This document shows, in pieces, positions 44,655 to 52,222 of a stretch of 60,312 nucleotides of DNA. A model generated the notes under the pieces. It was not told the origin of the DNA, ran no database searches, and saw nothing but the letters and a program-made list of their open reading frames with translations. Origin of the DNA: Flavobacteriales bacterium (lineage in GTDB: Bacteria > Bacteroidota > Bacteroidia > Flavobacteriales_D > Crocinitomicaceae). The number at the start of each line of letters is the position of its first letter. The first letter of the stretch is position 1. The DNA is taken from assembly GCA_947470515.1 (NCBI GenBank), contig CANITF010000015.1:1-60312 (forward strand), written 5' to 3'. The position numbers were made by a program, and so were the translations under genes.

Positions 44655-46208
44655 TTAAAGTGGTATAGAAATTCTAAACGTTGTACCAACATCCATTTGT
44701 GATTCGAGTACAAATACTTTCCCATGGTGGTATTCTTTCACGATTCGTTTAACGAGCGATAAACCTAATCCCCATCCGCGTTTCTTCGTAGAAAATCCAG
44801 GTTGAAAAATCGTTTTAAGTTGTTTTGGATTTATTCCTTTCCCTGAATCCTTGATGTCGATATGTGCCCATTCAGGAGTTTTATGAACTGTTACGATAAG
44901 CTTTCCATCTCCTTCCATTGCATCGACTGCATTCTTGCAAATGTTTTCTACTACCCACTCCATCAAAGGCGCATTGTGCAAGGCAATAATTGGTTCATCC
45001 GAAATAAATTCAAATGTAACTTTTGTTGAAATTCTAGCTCTTAAATAATCGAGAACGCTTTGTACTGTCGCACTTAAATCGCCTTCAGTCAATTTTGCAC
45101 CGGAGCCAATTTTCGAAAAACGATCTGTTACTTTTTCTAAACGATCCAAATCTTTGTGCATTTCAATGGTAATCATAGGATCAATATTTTGACCTTCTAA
45201 TAATTGCGTCCAAGCCATTAAAGACGACAGTGGTGTTCCCAATTGGTGCGCCGTTTCCTTCGCCATTCCTGCCCAAACTTGATTTTGCTCCGCTTTTCTA
45301 AACGTGCTGAAAATGAGGTATCCAATCAAGATGAATAAACTGATAATAAAAAAAATTATATAAGGGAAATACTGTAATTGCTTTAATTCGGGGCTATCAT
45401 CAAAATACAAATAGTTCTTTTCACCATTCTTGAAATCGATTAACAAGGGTTCATTTTGAAGCTTTAAATCAGCAATCGTTTTTGGTAAATTAGCTTCCTT
45501 CAGTTTTTCCTTATCCAAATTACTACCAACTACTTTATTTGTTATAGCGTCAACCAACAACACTGGGACTAAACCTTCATTGTTAATCAATTCTTGATTA
45601 AAGGAATTCACCAATGCGTTCCGATCTTTTTCTAACTCAACAATTTCCTTTGAATCATTGTAAACATAGGTCATAAAGAGACCTTCGTACACCTCAATTG
45701 TAAAAGATGGATTAACAGCTTTCCATTTATCAGAAAGAATTAAAAGAGAATCCTCAAAATGTTTAACCATTTCCTCTGATGTTGCATTTGGATACAAATT
45801 TCGCATTACAGTAGTATCAAAATCTAAGTTGATGTGTCCTGAAATTTTGCGCTCATTATCAAGAAGAATTACTGGAATGTCTTTATTTTCATTAATTATT
45901 TTTAACGGAAAGGTATAGTCTGGAATTTGATCAAGTGGCGTTGCTTTTGATAACTCTTTTGTTGCGTCAATCCAAAGCGTAATTTCTTTGCGTTGTTTGA
46001 TTCTTAATTGAGCAAACGTTTGATCTGTTAATCGAACCAGTTCCAATTTTTTCTTAATCGCATCTGCCCATTGAGTTGCTCTTTCACGTTCACGATCTCC
46101 AACTTTACTAACAATTTTATTGGAAATAAAGAGCGAAGCACCAATCATGATCAATGCAAAGATCAGGAGTACTATTTTCCACTTTTGTTTGTTCGAGTAT
46201 AAATTCAT
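44655..46208 (-). CDS. Membrane sensor histidine kinase
   Basis: A 517-residue two-component kinase. I use the ATG at 46208 (MNLYSNKQKWKIVLLIF); two membrane segments (about 11-30 and 282-302) enclose a periplasmic sensor region of about 250 residues with no recognised domain. The kinase core has the phospho-accepting His321 in ETAHQLGTPLSSLM, N box ENICKNAVDAMEG, G1 DSGKGI and G2 GWGLGLSLVKRI. All essential motifs are present. No response regulator gene lies next to it, so it is an orphan kinase. The signal it senses is unknown. Confidence 0.92.
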   Translation of the reverse strand: MNLYSNKQKWKIVLLIFALIMIGASLFISNKIVSKVGDRERERATQWADAIKKKLELVRLTDQTFAQLRIKQRKEITLWIDATKELSKATPLDQIPDYTFPLKIINENKDIPVILLDNERKISGHINLDFDTTVMRNLYPNATSEEMVKHFEDSLLILSDKWKAVNPSFTIEVYEGLFMTYVYNDSKEIVELEKDRNALVNSFNQELINNEGLVPVLLVDAITNKVVGSNLDKEKLKEANLPKTIADLKLQNEPLLIDFKNGEKNYLYFDDSPELKQLQYFPYIIFFIISLFILIGYLIFSTFRKAEQNQVWAGMAKETAHQLGTPLSSLMAWTQLLEGQNIDPMITIEMHKDLDRLEKVTDRFSKIGSGAKLTEGDLSATVQSVLDYLRARISTKVTFEFISDEPIIALHNAPLMEWVVENICKNAVDAMEGDGKLIVTVHKTPEWAHIDIKDSGKGINPKQLKTIFQPGFSTKKRGWGLGLSLVKRIVKEYHHGKVFVLESQMDVGTTFRISIPL

Positions 46209-46302
46209 CTTGTTAAGCGCTAAAATAACGAGAATTTGACACAAAGATTGTTTTGGTCAACAAATCCTTCGCATTTTAAACAAATGAATAGTTGAAATAA
46301 AG

Positions 46303-46310
46303 TACCTTTG
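46303..46310 (+). promoter_or_regulatory. Predicted -7 promoter element (TACCTTTG)
   Basis: Consensus match 16 bases before the ATG at 46327. Confidence 0.6.
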
Positions 46311-46326
46311 GACTTTAATAAATCGC

Positions 46327-46647
46327 ATGAAACAATTTCTTTTAAAACCGCTGCATATCTTTCTAATCGGTGTTTTATTAATTGGAACACCCCTTTTTTT
46401 GCTGCCAATAAATTTATTTGACGGAGAAATAGTTTACAAATCTGGTATATCAACTATGGTCGAACCGCGACCTTTGAGTTTACATTTTGTGTCAGGTTTA
46501 GAATACGGGGGAAATTTGCCAAAAGAAATTGCTGCTTATTATTTGACACCAAAGGGTTATATTTTTGCAGCTCTTTTTATTTTTGGTATCCCAGCTTTAA
46601 TTGCTTATAGAATCAAAATTGGGAAACAGAAAAAAAATCTTAATTAA
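46327..46647 (+). CDS. Small two-helix membrane protein
   Basis: A 106-residue protein with hydrophobic segments at about 8-28 and 76-94, and a roughly 45-residue extracytoplasmic loop between them (GEIVYKSGISTMVEPRPLSLHF). The C-terminus is basic (IKIGKQKKNLN), as expected on the cytoplasmic side. No family recognised. The promoter element upstream supports it as a real gene. It may share a transcript with the sterol desaturase-like gene 77 bases downstream. Confidence 0.65.
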   Translation: MKQFLLKPLHIFLIGVLLIGTPLFLLPINLFDGEIVYKSGISTMVEPRPLSLHFVSGLEYGGNLPKEIAAYYLTPKGYIFAALFIFGIPALIAYRIKIGKQKKNLN

Positions 46648-46724
46648 TTACGAATGATACTTCTGTTACCCGTGTTACAATCAATATGAAAATCAGCGAG
46701 TACATTTGATGAAAAATAACACTT

Positions 46725-47597
46725 ATGAGTTTTTTTGAAACAGTAGTTCATCTTTATAAAAATTACGCAAATTATCTTTGGAATACTATTACTCATCCAT
46801 TTGATTACGATAATTATTTCTATTATTTGATTTACGTTTCAATTGCTGTCTGGATTCTGGAAATAGCGCTTCCATGGAGAAAAGAACAAAAAATGCTTCG
46901 AAAGGACTTTTGGTTAGATGCATTTTACATGTTTTTTAATTTTTACATCTTCAACCTCATCCTATTTGCGGCTTTATCCTCTCTCAGCGCTAAATACTTT
47001 GGAAATTTTGTGAATATGCTGGGAATTCCTAAATCAGGAATGATTGATTTATCCGGTCTTTCCTTATGGATACAATTTCCGATTTTTTTCCTGTTGGCAG
47101 ATTTTGTCCAATGGTCAATACATGTCACTTTACACAAATTTCCTATGCTATGGAAATTTCATAAAGTACATCATTCTGTCACTGAAATGGGGTTTGCAGC
47201 GCATCTTCGTTATCACTGGATGGAAACTATTATTTACAGAGTAGGATTATTTGTGTTCATGTCATGGCTACTGAATTTTAAATTAGAATATACGTTCTTT
47301 TTACACGCCTTCACGATTTTAATCGGACATTTAAATCATGCGAATATTGCATTGGATTATGGCCCATTAAAGTATATTCTTAACAATCCAAAAATGCATA
47401 TTTGGCATCATGCAAAGGAAATACCGAAAGAACATCCTAATGGAATGAACTTTGGGATAACATTAAGTATTTGGGATTATCTCTTTAAAACAAATTATAT
47501 TCCACATGATGGCCGCGACATTGAACTTGGATTCGACGGAATTGAAAAATACCCTCAAAGTTTTATTGATATGCAAGTAGAGCCATTCAAAGAATGA
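46725..47597 (+). CDS. Sterol desaturase/fatty acid hydroxylase family membrane enzyme
   Basis: A 290-residue integral membrane di-iron oxygenase. Histidine boxes are visible: HVTLHKFPMLWKFHKVHHS (HxxxH and HxxHH), HLRYHWME, and HIWHHA near residue 225. About five hydrophobic segments surround them. Enzymes of this family hydroxylate or desaturate lipid-like substrates using O2 and iron, in sterol, carotenoid or fatty acid pathways; in a bacterium of this group a fatty acid or terpenoid substrate is more likely than a sterol. No pathway neighbour helps to decide. Confidence 0.88.
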   Translation: MSFFETVVHLYKNYANYLWNTITHPFDYDNYFYYLIYVSIAVWILEIALPWRKEQKMLRKDFWLDAFYMFFNFYIFNLILFAALSSLSAKYFGNFVNMLGIPKSGMIDLSGLSLWIQFPIFFLLADFVQWSIHVTLHKFPMLWKFHKVHHSVTEMGFAAHLRYHWMETIIYRVGLFVFMSWLLNFKLEYTFFLHAFTILIGHLNHANIALDYGPLKYILNNPKMHIWHHAKEIPKEHPNGMNFGITLSIWDYLFKTNYIPHDGRDIELGFDGIEKYPQSFIDMQVEPFKE

Positions 47598-47629
47598 AAC
47601 AATAATAGTTCAAATTACGACTAATTTTT

Positions 47630-47712
47630 AGTTTCAAATTACAAGTTGATTAGGAATACAACATCTCGTATTGGTTCAAAAACTAGCAATTTTTAACTTG
47701 CAACTAATAACT
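47630..47712. repeat. Dispersed intergenic repeat, copy 1
   Basis: Holds CGTATTGGTTCAAAAACTAG, with flanks AAATTACAAGTTG on the left and CAACTAATAACTATCAA on the right. The same core occurs at about 49401-49420 and 50115-50134. It fills the gap downstream of glyS. Confidence 0.8.
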
Positions 47713-47713
47713 A

Positions 47714-49252
47714 TCAACCAACCAACAACGTTCTCATATTCACTTTCTCATCAATAATTCTATAAAGATCTGAAATTGCAACACGATCTTGTAACATGGT
47801 GTCACGATCACGAATTGTTACAGTATTATCTTCCATCGTTTGATGATCAATCATAACGCAATAGGGCGTTCCAATAGCATCTTGACGACGGTATCTTTTT
47901 CCTGGTGAATCTTTTTCATCGTATTGACAATTGTAATCGTATTTCAATAGGTTTAATACTTCCTCAGCCTTTTCAGGTAAACCATCTTTTTTCGTTAATG
48001 GCATTACGGCAACTTTATAAGGAGCTAAAGCTGGTGGCAAACTCAAAACGGAACGTTCAGAACCATCTTCTAAAGTTTCATTTTTATGAGAAGCACTTAA
48101 TATTGATAAAACCATTCTGTCCAATCCTACAGACGTTTCTACAACATAAGGAACATAGTTTTGATTCAATTCAGGGTCAAAATACTGTAATTTTTTACCT
48201 GAAAACTGTTCGTGTTGTTTTAAATCGAAATCTGTTCTTGAGTGAATTCCTTCCAATTCTTTGAATCCCATTGGAAAATTGAATTCGATATCAGCAGCAG
48301 CATTTGCGTAATGAGCTAATTTTATATGGTCATGAAAACGGTAATTAGTATCTCCTAATCCTAACGCTTTGTGCCATTTGATTCGAGCTTCTTTCCAGTA
48401 TTCATACCATTTCATTTCTTCACCTGGACGAACAAAAAATTGCATTTCCATTTGTTCAAATTCACGCATTCTGAAGATAAACTGACGCGCAACGATTTCA
48501 TTTCTAAACGCTTTTCCAATCTGTGCTATCCCAAAAGGAATCTTCATACGTCCTGATTTTTGAACGTTTAAGAAATTGACAAAAATACCTTGAGCCGTCT
48601 CTGGTCGCAAATAAATCGTTGATGCATCGCCTGCCACAGAACCTAATTCTGTAGAAAACATTAAATTAAATTGACGCACTTCTGTCCAATTTCTAGAACC
48701 TGATACTGGACAAACTATTTCCAAATCAACGATTAAATTATAAAGTCCTTCCAAATCATTGTTTCCCAAAGTATCACGCATGCGATCTTCTATCTCATTG
48801 ATTTTATCTTTATTGCGTAATACATTTGGATTCGTTTCACGAAATTCTGTTTCATTGAAATCATCGCCAAAACGTTTTAATCCTTTCTCAACTTCCTTAT
48901 CAATCTTTTGACGAATTTTTTCGATATGATCTTCGAGTAAAACATCCGCACGGTATCGCTTTTTAGAATCTTTATTATCAATCAAAGGATCATTGAATGC
49001 ATCTACATGTCCAGAAGCTTTCCAAATAGTTGGGTGCATAAAAATTGCAGAATCAATACCAACAATATTATCATTCATTTGCACCATTGATTTCCACCAA
49101 TATGCTTTTATATTATTTTTTAATTCGGAACCCAGTTGCCCATAATCATATGTTGCAGCTAATCCGTCATATATTTCTGAAGAAGGGAATACAAATCCGT
49201 ATTCTTTCGCGTGGGAGATAACTTCCTTTAATTTGTCTTCTTTAATTTCCAT
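47714..49252 (-). CDS. glyS: Glycyl-tRNA synthetase (dimeric, class II)
   Basis: Charges tRNA-Gly in the cytoplasm. The 512-residue protein is the alpha2 dimeric form (as in eukaryotes and many Bacteroidota), not the alpha2-beta2 form. It starts with HAKEYGFVFPSSEIYDGL (motif 1 region), has motif 2 FRNEIVARQFIFRMREFEQME, and motif 3 ETSVGLDRMVLSIL, with the C-terminal anticodon-binding domain APYKVAVMPLTKKDG. There is a -7 promoter element four bases before the ATG, so it may have a nearly leaderless mRNA. Dispersed repeats lie at both ends of the gene. Confidence 0.96.
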   Translation of the reverse strand: MEIKEDKLKEVISHAKEYGFVFPSSEIYDGLAATYDYGQLGSELKNNIKAYWWKSMVQMNDNIVGIDSAIFMHPTIWKASGHVDAFNDPLIDNKDSKKRYRADVLLEDHIEKIRQKIDKEVEKGLKRFGDDFNETEFRETNPNVLRNKDKINEIEDRMRDTLGNNDLEGLYNLIVDLEIVCPVSGSRNWTEVRQFNLMFSTELGSVAGDASTIYLRPETAQGIFVNFLNVQKSGRMKIPFGIAQIGKAFRNEIVARQFIFRMREFEQMEMQFFVRPGEEMKWYEYWKEARIKWHKALGLGDTNYRFHDHIKLAHYANAAADIEFNFPMGFKELEGIHSRTDFDLKQHEQFSGKKLQYFDPELNQNYVPYVVETSVGLDRMVLSILSASHKNETLEDGSERSVLSLPPALAPYKVAVMPLTKKDGLPEKAEEVLNLLKYDYNCQYDEKDSPGKRYRRQDAIGTPYCVMIDHQTMEDNTVTIRDRDTMLQDRVAISDLYRIIDEKVNMRTLLVG

Positions 49253-49256
49253 GGGG

Positions 49257-49264
49257 CAAAGGTA
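49257..49264 (-). promoter_or_regulatory. Predicted -7 promoter element (TACCTTTG), start-proximal
   Basis: CAAAGGTA on +, only four bases upstream of the glyS ATG at 49252. Confidence 0.45.
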
Positions 49265-49426
49265 ATTACAAGTTCCAAAAATTACTAATTACAAGTTGCT
49301 AATTGCTAGTTACAAGTTGAAAAAAGTTGCTAGTTGCTAATTACAAGTTAAAAAAAAGTTGCTAGTTGCTAATTACAAGTTGGTTGGGAATACAACAAAT
49401 CGTATTGGTTCAAAAACTAGCAACTT
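49265..49426. repeat. Nested TTGCTAGTTGCTAATTACAA repeats plus dispersed repeat copy 2
   Basis: Contains several degenerate copies of TTGCTAGTTGCTAATTACAA with A-runs between them (two full copies about 32 bases apart at 49327-49379), then the CGTATTGGTTCAAAAACTAG core at 49401-49420. No coding capacity is apparent. Confidence 0.75.
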
Positions 49427-49562
49427 GTAACGGTTTGCTGCCTGGCGCGCGGCCCGACTCTTTAAATAAATCGTTTCTCCGAAGTTAAGATTATTTTCTT
49501 TCAAGTCAATCGTTGTTTCGAAGCAAGATTGGAGGGTTGGCGCCAGACAGCTGTTATAGTAC
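49427..49562. mobile_element. attC-like imperfect palindrome at the end of a gene cassette-like unit
   Basis: GCTGCCTGGCGC (49437-49448) pairs with GCGCCAGACAGC (49540-49551) at 11 of 12 positions, bracketed by GTAAC (49427-49431) and GTTATAGTAC (49553-49562). The intervening ~90 bases are AT-rich. The GC-rich arms and the TAAC/GTTA ends resemble an integron attC site, but the canonical RYYYAAC/GTTRRRY boxes are not exact. It directly follows the 3' end of the 49568-50083 gene. No integrase gene is present in the window. Confidence 0.4.
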
Positions 49563-49567
49563 GTACA

Positions 49568-50083
49568 TTAATCAAGGCTATACACTCTTTGTTTTTTATT
49601 GTTTTTTTCATTTACTACAGTCCATGGGCCTTTGTAAAACGCCACATTGGTATTGATTGAAATACGATTGTTTTTATCAAACTCATAAATAACAAGTCTA
49701 TCTCTATAATCATATATTGAACCACTTGTTTCTCTTATTTGCCTCAATATTTTTTTGCCCGATTGATTCGTACAAACCTCCAAATTATACCAAGTATTTC
49801 TTTCATTTTTCTCAAACACCCAGATGTCATTCCAAAATGCGCCTATTATGAATAAAAATGAAAGTAGTCCTAAAATTGTGTAGGCTGTAATTCTAAATCC
49901 ACTATTGTTAAATTTTTTGGCTTGTTTAAAATGGATGTAAAGCAAATAGAAAATAAGGGCAAATGAAAGTGTGCGTAAGATTGATTCAATCGCTGGGTTT
50001 TCAATTTCAAATGGAATACCTGTATAGATAAAAACAAAGAGTATTAATATTCCAATCAATATTTTGGGTAACGGTTTCATCAT
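49568..50083 (-). CDS. Membrane protein of unknown function in a cassette-like context
   Basis: A 171-residue protein with three hydrophobic helices in the first 90 residues (LPKILIGILILFVFIYTGI, a second near 38-52, a third near 68-85), then a soluble domain of about 80 residues: CTNQSGKKILRQIRETSGSIYDYRDRLVIYEFD. The tail would lie outside or inside depending on helix number. I recognise no family. The gene is bounded by GTACTATAAC at 50091-50100 upstream and GTTATAGTAC at 49553-49562 downstream (exact inverted copies), and by two copies of a dispersed repeat outside those. That makes it look like a transferred single-gene unit. Confidence 0.7.
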   Translation of the reverse strand: MMKPLPKILIGILILFVFIYTGIPFEIENPAIESILRTLSFALIFYLLYIHFKQAKKFNNSGFRITAYTILGLLSFLFIIGAFWNDIWVFEKNERNTWYNLEVCTNQSGKKILRQIRETSGSIYDYRDRLVIYEFDKNNRISINTNVAFYKGPWTVVNEKNNKKQRVYSLD

Positions 50084-50090
50084 GGTCTAT

Positions 50091-50100
50091 GTACTATAAC
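50091..50100. repeat. Inverted copy of the cassette boundary motif
   Basis: GTACTATAAC is the exact reverse complement of GTTATAGTAC at 49553-49562, on the other side of the membrane-protein gene. Confidence 0.55.
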
Positions 50101-50105
50101 TCGCC

Positions 50106-50158
50106 GCTAATAACTCGTATTGGTTCAAAAACTAGCAACTCGCAACTCGCAATTAATA
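50106..50158. repeat. Dispersed intergenic repeat, copy 3
   Basis: A third copy of CGTATTGGTTCAAAAACTAG, followed by CAACTCGCAACTCGCAATTA, upstream of the engB stop. With copy 2 it brackets the cassette-like unit as a direct repeat. Confidence 0.75.
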
Positions 50159-50159
50159 A

Positions 50160-50750
50160 CTATTTCAAAATAAGTTCAATATAATTCAATACCTTCTCCT
50201 GTCCGAAGGCAGATGTAGCAGAAGTAGTAAATATCGGCGGTAAAGCATCCCAATATTTCAACATTTCTTTCTTGTATTTCATTAAATTTTTCGCAAGTGC
50301 GGAGGAAGATAGTTTGTCAATTTTTGTAAATACCATTGAGAAAGGAATCTGTTTTTCGCCACACCAATTCATGAATTCAAGATCAATTTTCTGCGGCTCT
50401 AAGCGGGAATCTAATAACACAAATACGTTCAACAAGGGTTCACGTTGTGTTAGATATTCAGAAATAAATTTCTCCCATTGTGCACGAGAAGTTTTCGAAG
50501 CTTTAGCATAACCATAACCAGGTAAATCGACCAAATACCATTCTTTGTTTATAATAAAATGATTGATAAGCTGTGTTTTCCCTGGTCTTCCAGATGTTTT
50601 CGCAAGATTTTTATTTCCAACAAGCATGTTAATCAAAGAAGATTTCCCAACATTAGAACGACCAATAAATGCGAATTCAGGCATTCCATCAGTTGGACAT
50701 AATTTGTGATCTGTATTAGATACGACGAAGGTTGCTTCTTTGATTTTCAT
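50160..50750 (-). CDS. engB: Ribosome biogenesis GTP-binding protein
   Basis: A 196-residue essential GTPase (also called YsxC/YihA) that works in 50S subunit assembly. G1 is GRSNVGKSS at 30-38, G3 is DLPGYG, and G4 is TKIDK; the G5 region is close to TSATSAFG. The length and motif spacing are normal for the family. A -7 element (TATATTTG) lies 13 bases upstream of the start. Its upstream sequence overlaps a palindromic repeat cluster. Confidence 0.95.
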   Translation of the reverse strand: MKIKEATFVVSNTDHKLCPTDGMPEFAFIGRSNVGKSSLINMLVGNKNLAKTSGRPGKTQLINHFIINKEWYLVDLPGYGYAKASKTSRAQWEKFISEYLTQREPLLNVFVLLDSRLEPQKIDLEFMNWCGEKQIPFSMVFTKIDKLSSSALAKNLMKYKKEMLKYWDALPPIFTTSATSAFGQEKVLNYIELILK

Positions 50751-50763
50751 GCTATTTTTTTTG

Positions 50764-50771
50764 CAAATATA
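50764..50771 (-). promoter_or_regulatory. Predicted -7 promoter element (TATATTTG) of engB
   Basis: CAAATATA on +, 13 bases before the engB ATG. Confidence 0.55.
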
Positions 50772-50778
50772 CGAATTC

Positions 50779-51025
50779 CCGTCTGTTCTCGATACGTCCG
50801 CTGCGCTCCCTACTCGAACGGACGGGAATTATAGAAGAACAAAGACCTACTCGAACGGACGGGAATTATAGAAGAACAAAGACCTACTCGAACTGGCATT
50901 GGAATTTAGTAAAATAATTCGTTTGAAGTGCTGCCTGTCAGTTCGAGTGTCCGCCCTTTTTCTCGATACGGGCAGAGACCTACTCGAACTGACGGCGGAC
51001 GTATCGAGAACACGGGGCAGCACTT
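50779..51025. repeat. Palindromic repeat cluster (REP-like) with a 37-bp tandem unit
   Basis: Contains GTTCTCGATACG (50785-50796) and several CTACTCGAAC/GTTCGAGT copies in both orientations. Two 37-base units, 50811-50847 and 50848-50884, are near identical, including CGGACGGGAATTATAGAAGA. AAGTGCTGCC (50926-50935) and GGCAGCACTT (51016-51025) bound a large nested inverted repeat. No coding function; it fills the engB to HMA-protein gap. Same family as 57621-58050 and 58369-58490. Confidence 0.8.
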
Positions 51026-51062
51026 TTAACATAATTTTGTAACCATCTGAATACATTTCACT

Positions 51063-51070
51063 TATCTTTG
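51063..51070 (+). promoter_or_regulatory. Predicted -7 promoter element (TATCTTTG)
   Basis: Consensus match 17 bases before the ATG at 51088. Confidence 0.55.
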
Positions 51071-51087
51071 ACCAATTCAAATCGAAT

Positions 51088-51594
51088 ATGATGAAAAATT
51101 TAGTGCTTGTTATTTCTTCAGCTGTGATTTTAGGAGCTTGTACTTCTGAGGCAAAAGTAATTCATCTTCGTACCGAAAAAGGACAAAAAGAAACAAGCGT
51201 TAAAGTCATCGCCAATAGGGTTCTTTCAATTGAAATTGAAGGAATGACCTGCGAAATGGGTTGTGGAGGGAGTATTCGAAAAGAATTAAAAGCAACAAAA
51301 GGAGTAGCACGTGTTGAATTTATCAATTTCGATGAAAAGAAAAAAATTCAAAATGCAGAGATCTCTTTTGACACCAACATCATTACAGCAGATGAAATGG
51401 TGAAAATCATTACCACGATGAATGACAAACAATTCAAAGTTGGGAAAATGAGTTCTGAAGCGATAACATCAGCTTGCCGTATTTCAACAGAAAAAGTTTG
51501 TAGCTCTCAAGAAGAAATCGAAACAATTGAAATTTCTGAGGCAAGAATTGCACTTCCAAATTTAATAGATATTTTAGCCGGAATCGTTCAATAA
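51088..51594 (+). CDS. HMA-domain lipoprotein
   Basis: A 168-residue exported lipoprotein (lipobox VILGACTSE, ATG at 51088 or 51091). Residues about 48-120 are a heavy-metal-associated domain: VLSIEIEGMTCEMGCGGSIRKELKATKGVARVEF. The metal motif here is CEMGC, that is CxxxC, one residue longer than the classic CxxC, so metal affinity may differ. A helical tail with two more Cys (SACRISTEKVCSSQEE) follows. A copper or other soft-metal role is likely but not certain. The next gene carries a similar fold without the cysteine motif. Confidence 0.85.
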   Translation: MMKNLVLVISSAVILGACTSEAKVIHLRTEKGQKETSVKVIANRVLSIEIEGMTCEMGCGGSIRKELKATKGVARVEFINFDEKKKIQNAEISFDTNIITADEMVKIITTMNDKQFKVGKMSSEAITSACRISTEKVCSSQEEIETIEISEARIALPNLIDILAGIVQ

Positions 51595-51791
51595 TTCTCT
51601 GCTTTTAATCAAATTCCCATACTCGTTTTTTTTGAACCTTATTTCATAACGTATGTGAAGAAATACCCAATACTCGACGGGAATACTATTTCAAACAAAA
51701 TAAATCAATTATAATTTAATCAGCCTTTCGCTCCTTGTGATTTGCATAATTAATTTTTTATGCTTACATTTACAACTTGAAACCATTCTTT

Positions 51792-51805
51792 ACCTTATTT
51801 AAGGT
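51792..51805. promoter_or_regulatory. Short palindrome upstream of the 51827 gene
   Basis: ACCTTATTTAAGGT, a 6-2-6 perfect palindrome 21 bases before the ATG; possible operator. Nothing else recognisable in 51595-51791. Confidence 0.3.
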
Positions 51806-51826
51806 TAAGTAAACATCTACTTGCAC

Positions 51827-52207
51827 ATGAAAATTTATTTTTTTTTCGTGACTATACTGTTTAATCAGTTTGTCACTTTTTCATCCGAACAATCCGAAAT
51901 TAATTACTCTAACTATCTGGTTACTCCATCTTTCATTGCTCAAAATTCAAATGAATTAATTGTGAGTTTCGAAAAGTTAAGTCCAAAACAATTCGGTGAT
52001 CTTGAATTATTACTTTCTGACCTACCAGGCATTCGCAAAATTGGTTTTTGCGAAAAAATGAATGTGTTTTATTTTTCTTATGACACTGATATTTTCCGTT
52101 CAATTGACGAGGCTTTTGACGCTTTAACCTTAAAAACAAAAAATTATCAACCTCTCTTGAAGATTGGTGCAACTAGCGCTGATGTCCAAAGAGAATGTAA
52201 TAAATAA
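51827..52207 (+). CDS. Small exported protein with HMA-like fold lacking metal cysteines
   Basis: A 126-residue protein starting at the ATG at 51827 (an in-frame TTG lies six bases earlier), with a signal peptide MKIYFFFVTILFNQFVTF. The rest reads like an HMA/ferredoxin-like unit: ELIVSFEKLSPKQFGDLELL, then LPGIRKIGFCEKMNVFYFSY, then DTDIFRSIDEAFDAL. This lines up with the HMA lipoprotein 230 bases upstream, but no CxxC is present. It starts a pair with the giant T9SS gene 15 bases downstream, so they are likely co-transcribed. Confidence 0.65.
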   Translation: MKIYFFFVTILFNQFVTFSSEQSEINYSNYLVTPSFIAQNSNELIVSFEKLSPKQFGDLELLLSDLPGIRKIGFCEKMNVFYFSYDTDIFRSIDEAFDALTLKTKNYQPLLKIGATSADVQRECNK

Positions 52208-52222
52208 TATTTTCTGAAAATC

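Noticed and set aside
140-46208. The response regulator at 140 and the kinase at 44655 as a two-component pair
   Set aside because: They are 44 kb apart and nothing in the sequence links them.
47905-48264. 119-residue frame on + inside glyS
   Set aside because: It is antisense to a strongly conserved gene and shows only the usual shadow composition (His/Phe/Leu rich), with no motif.
50811-50884. Integron-type attC site in the 37-bp repeat
   Set aside because: It is a direct tandem of a palindromic element with no TAAC/GTTA ends and no adjacent cassette gene.
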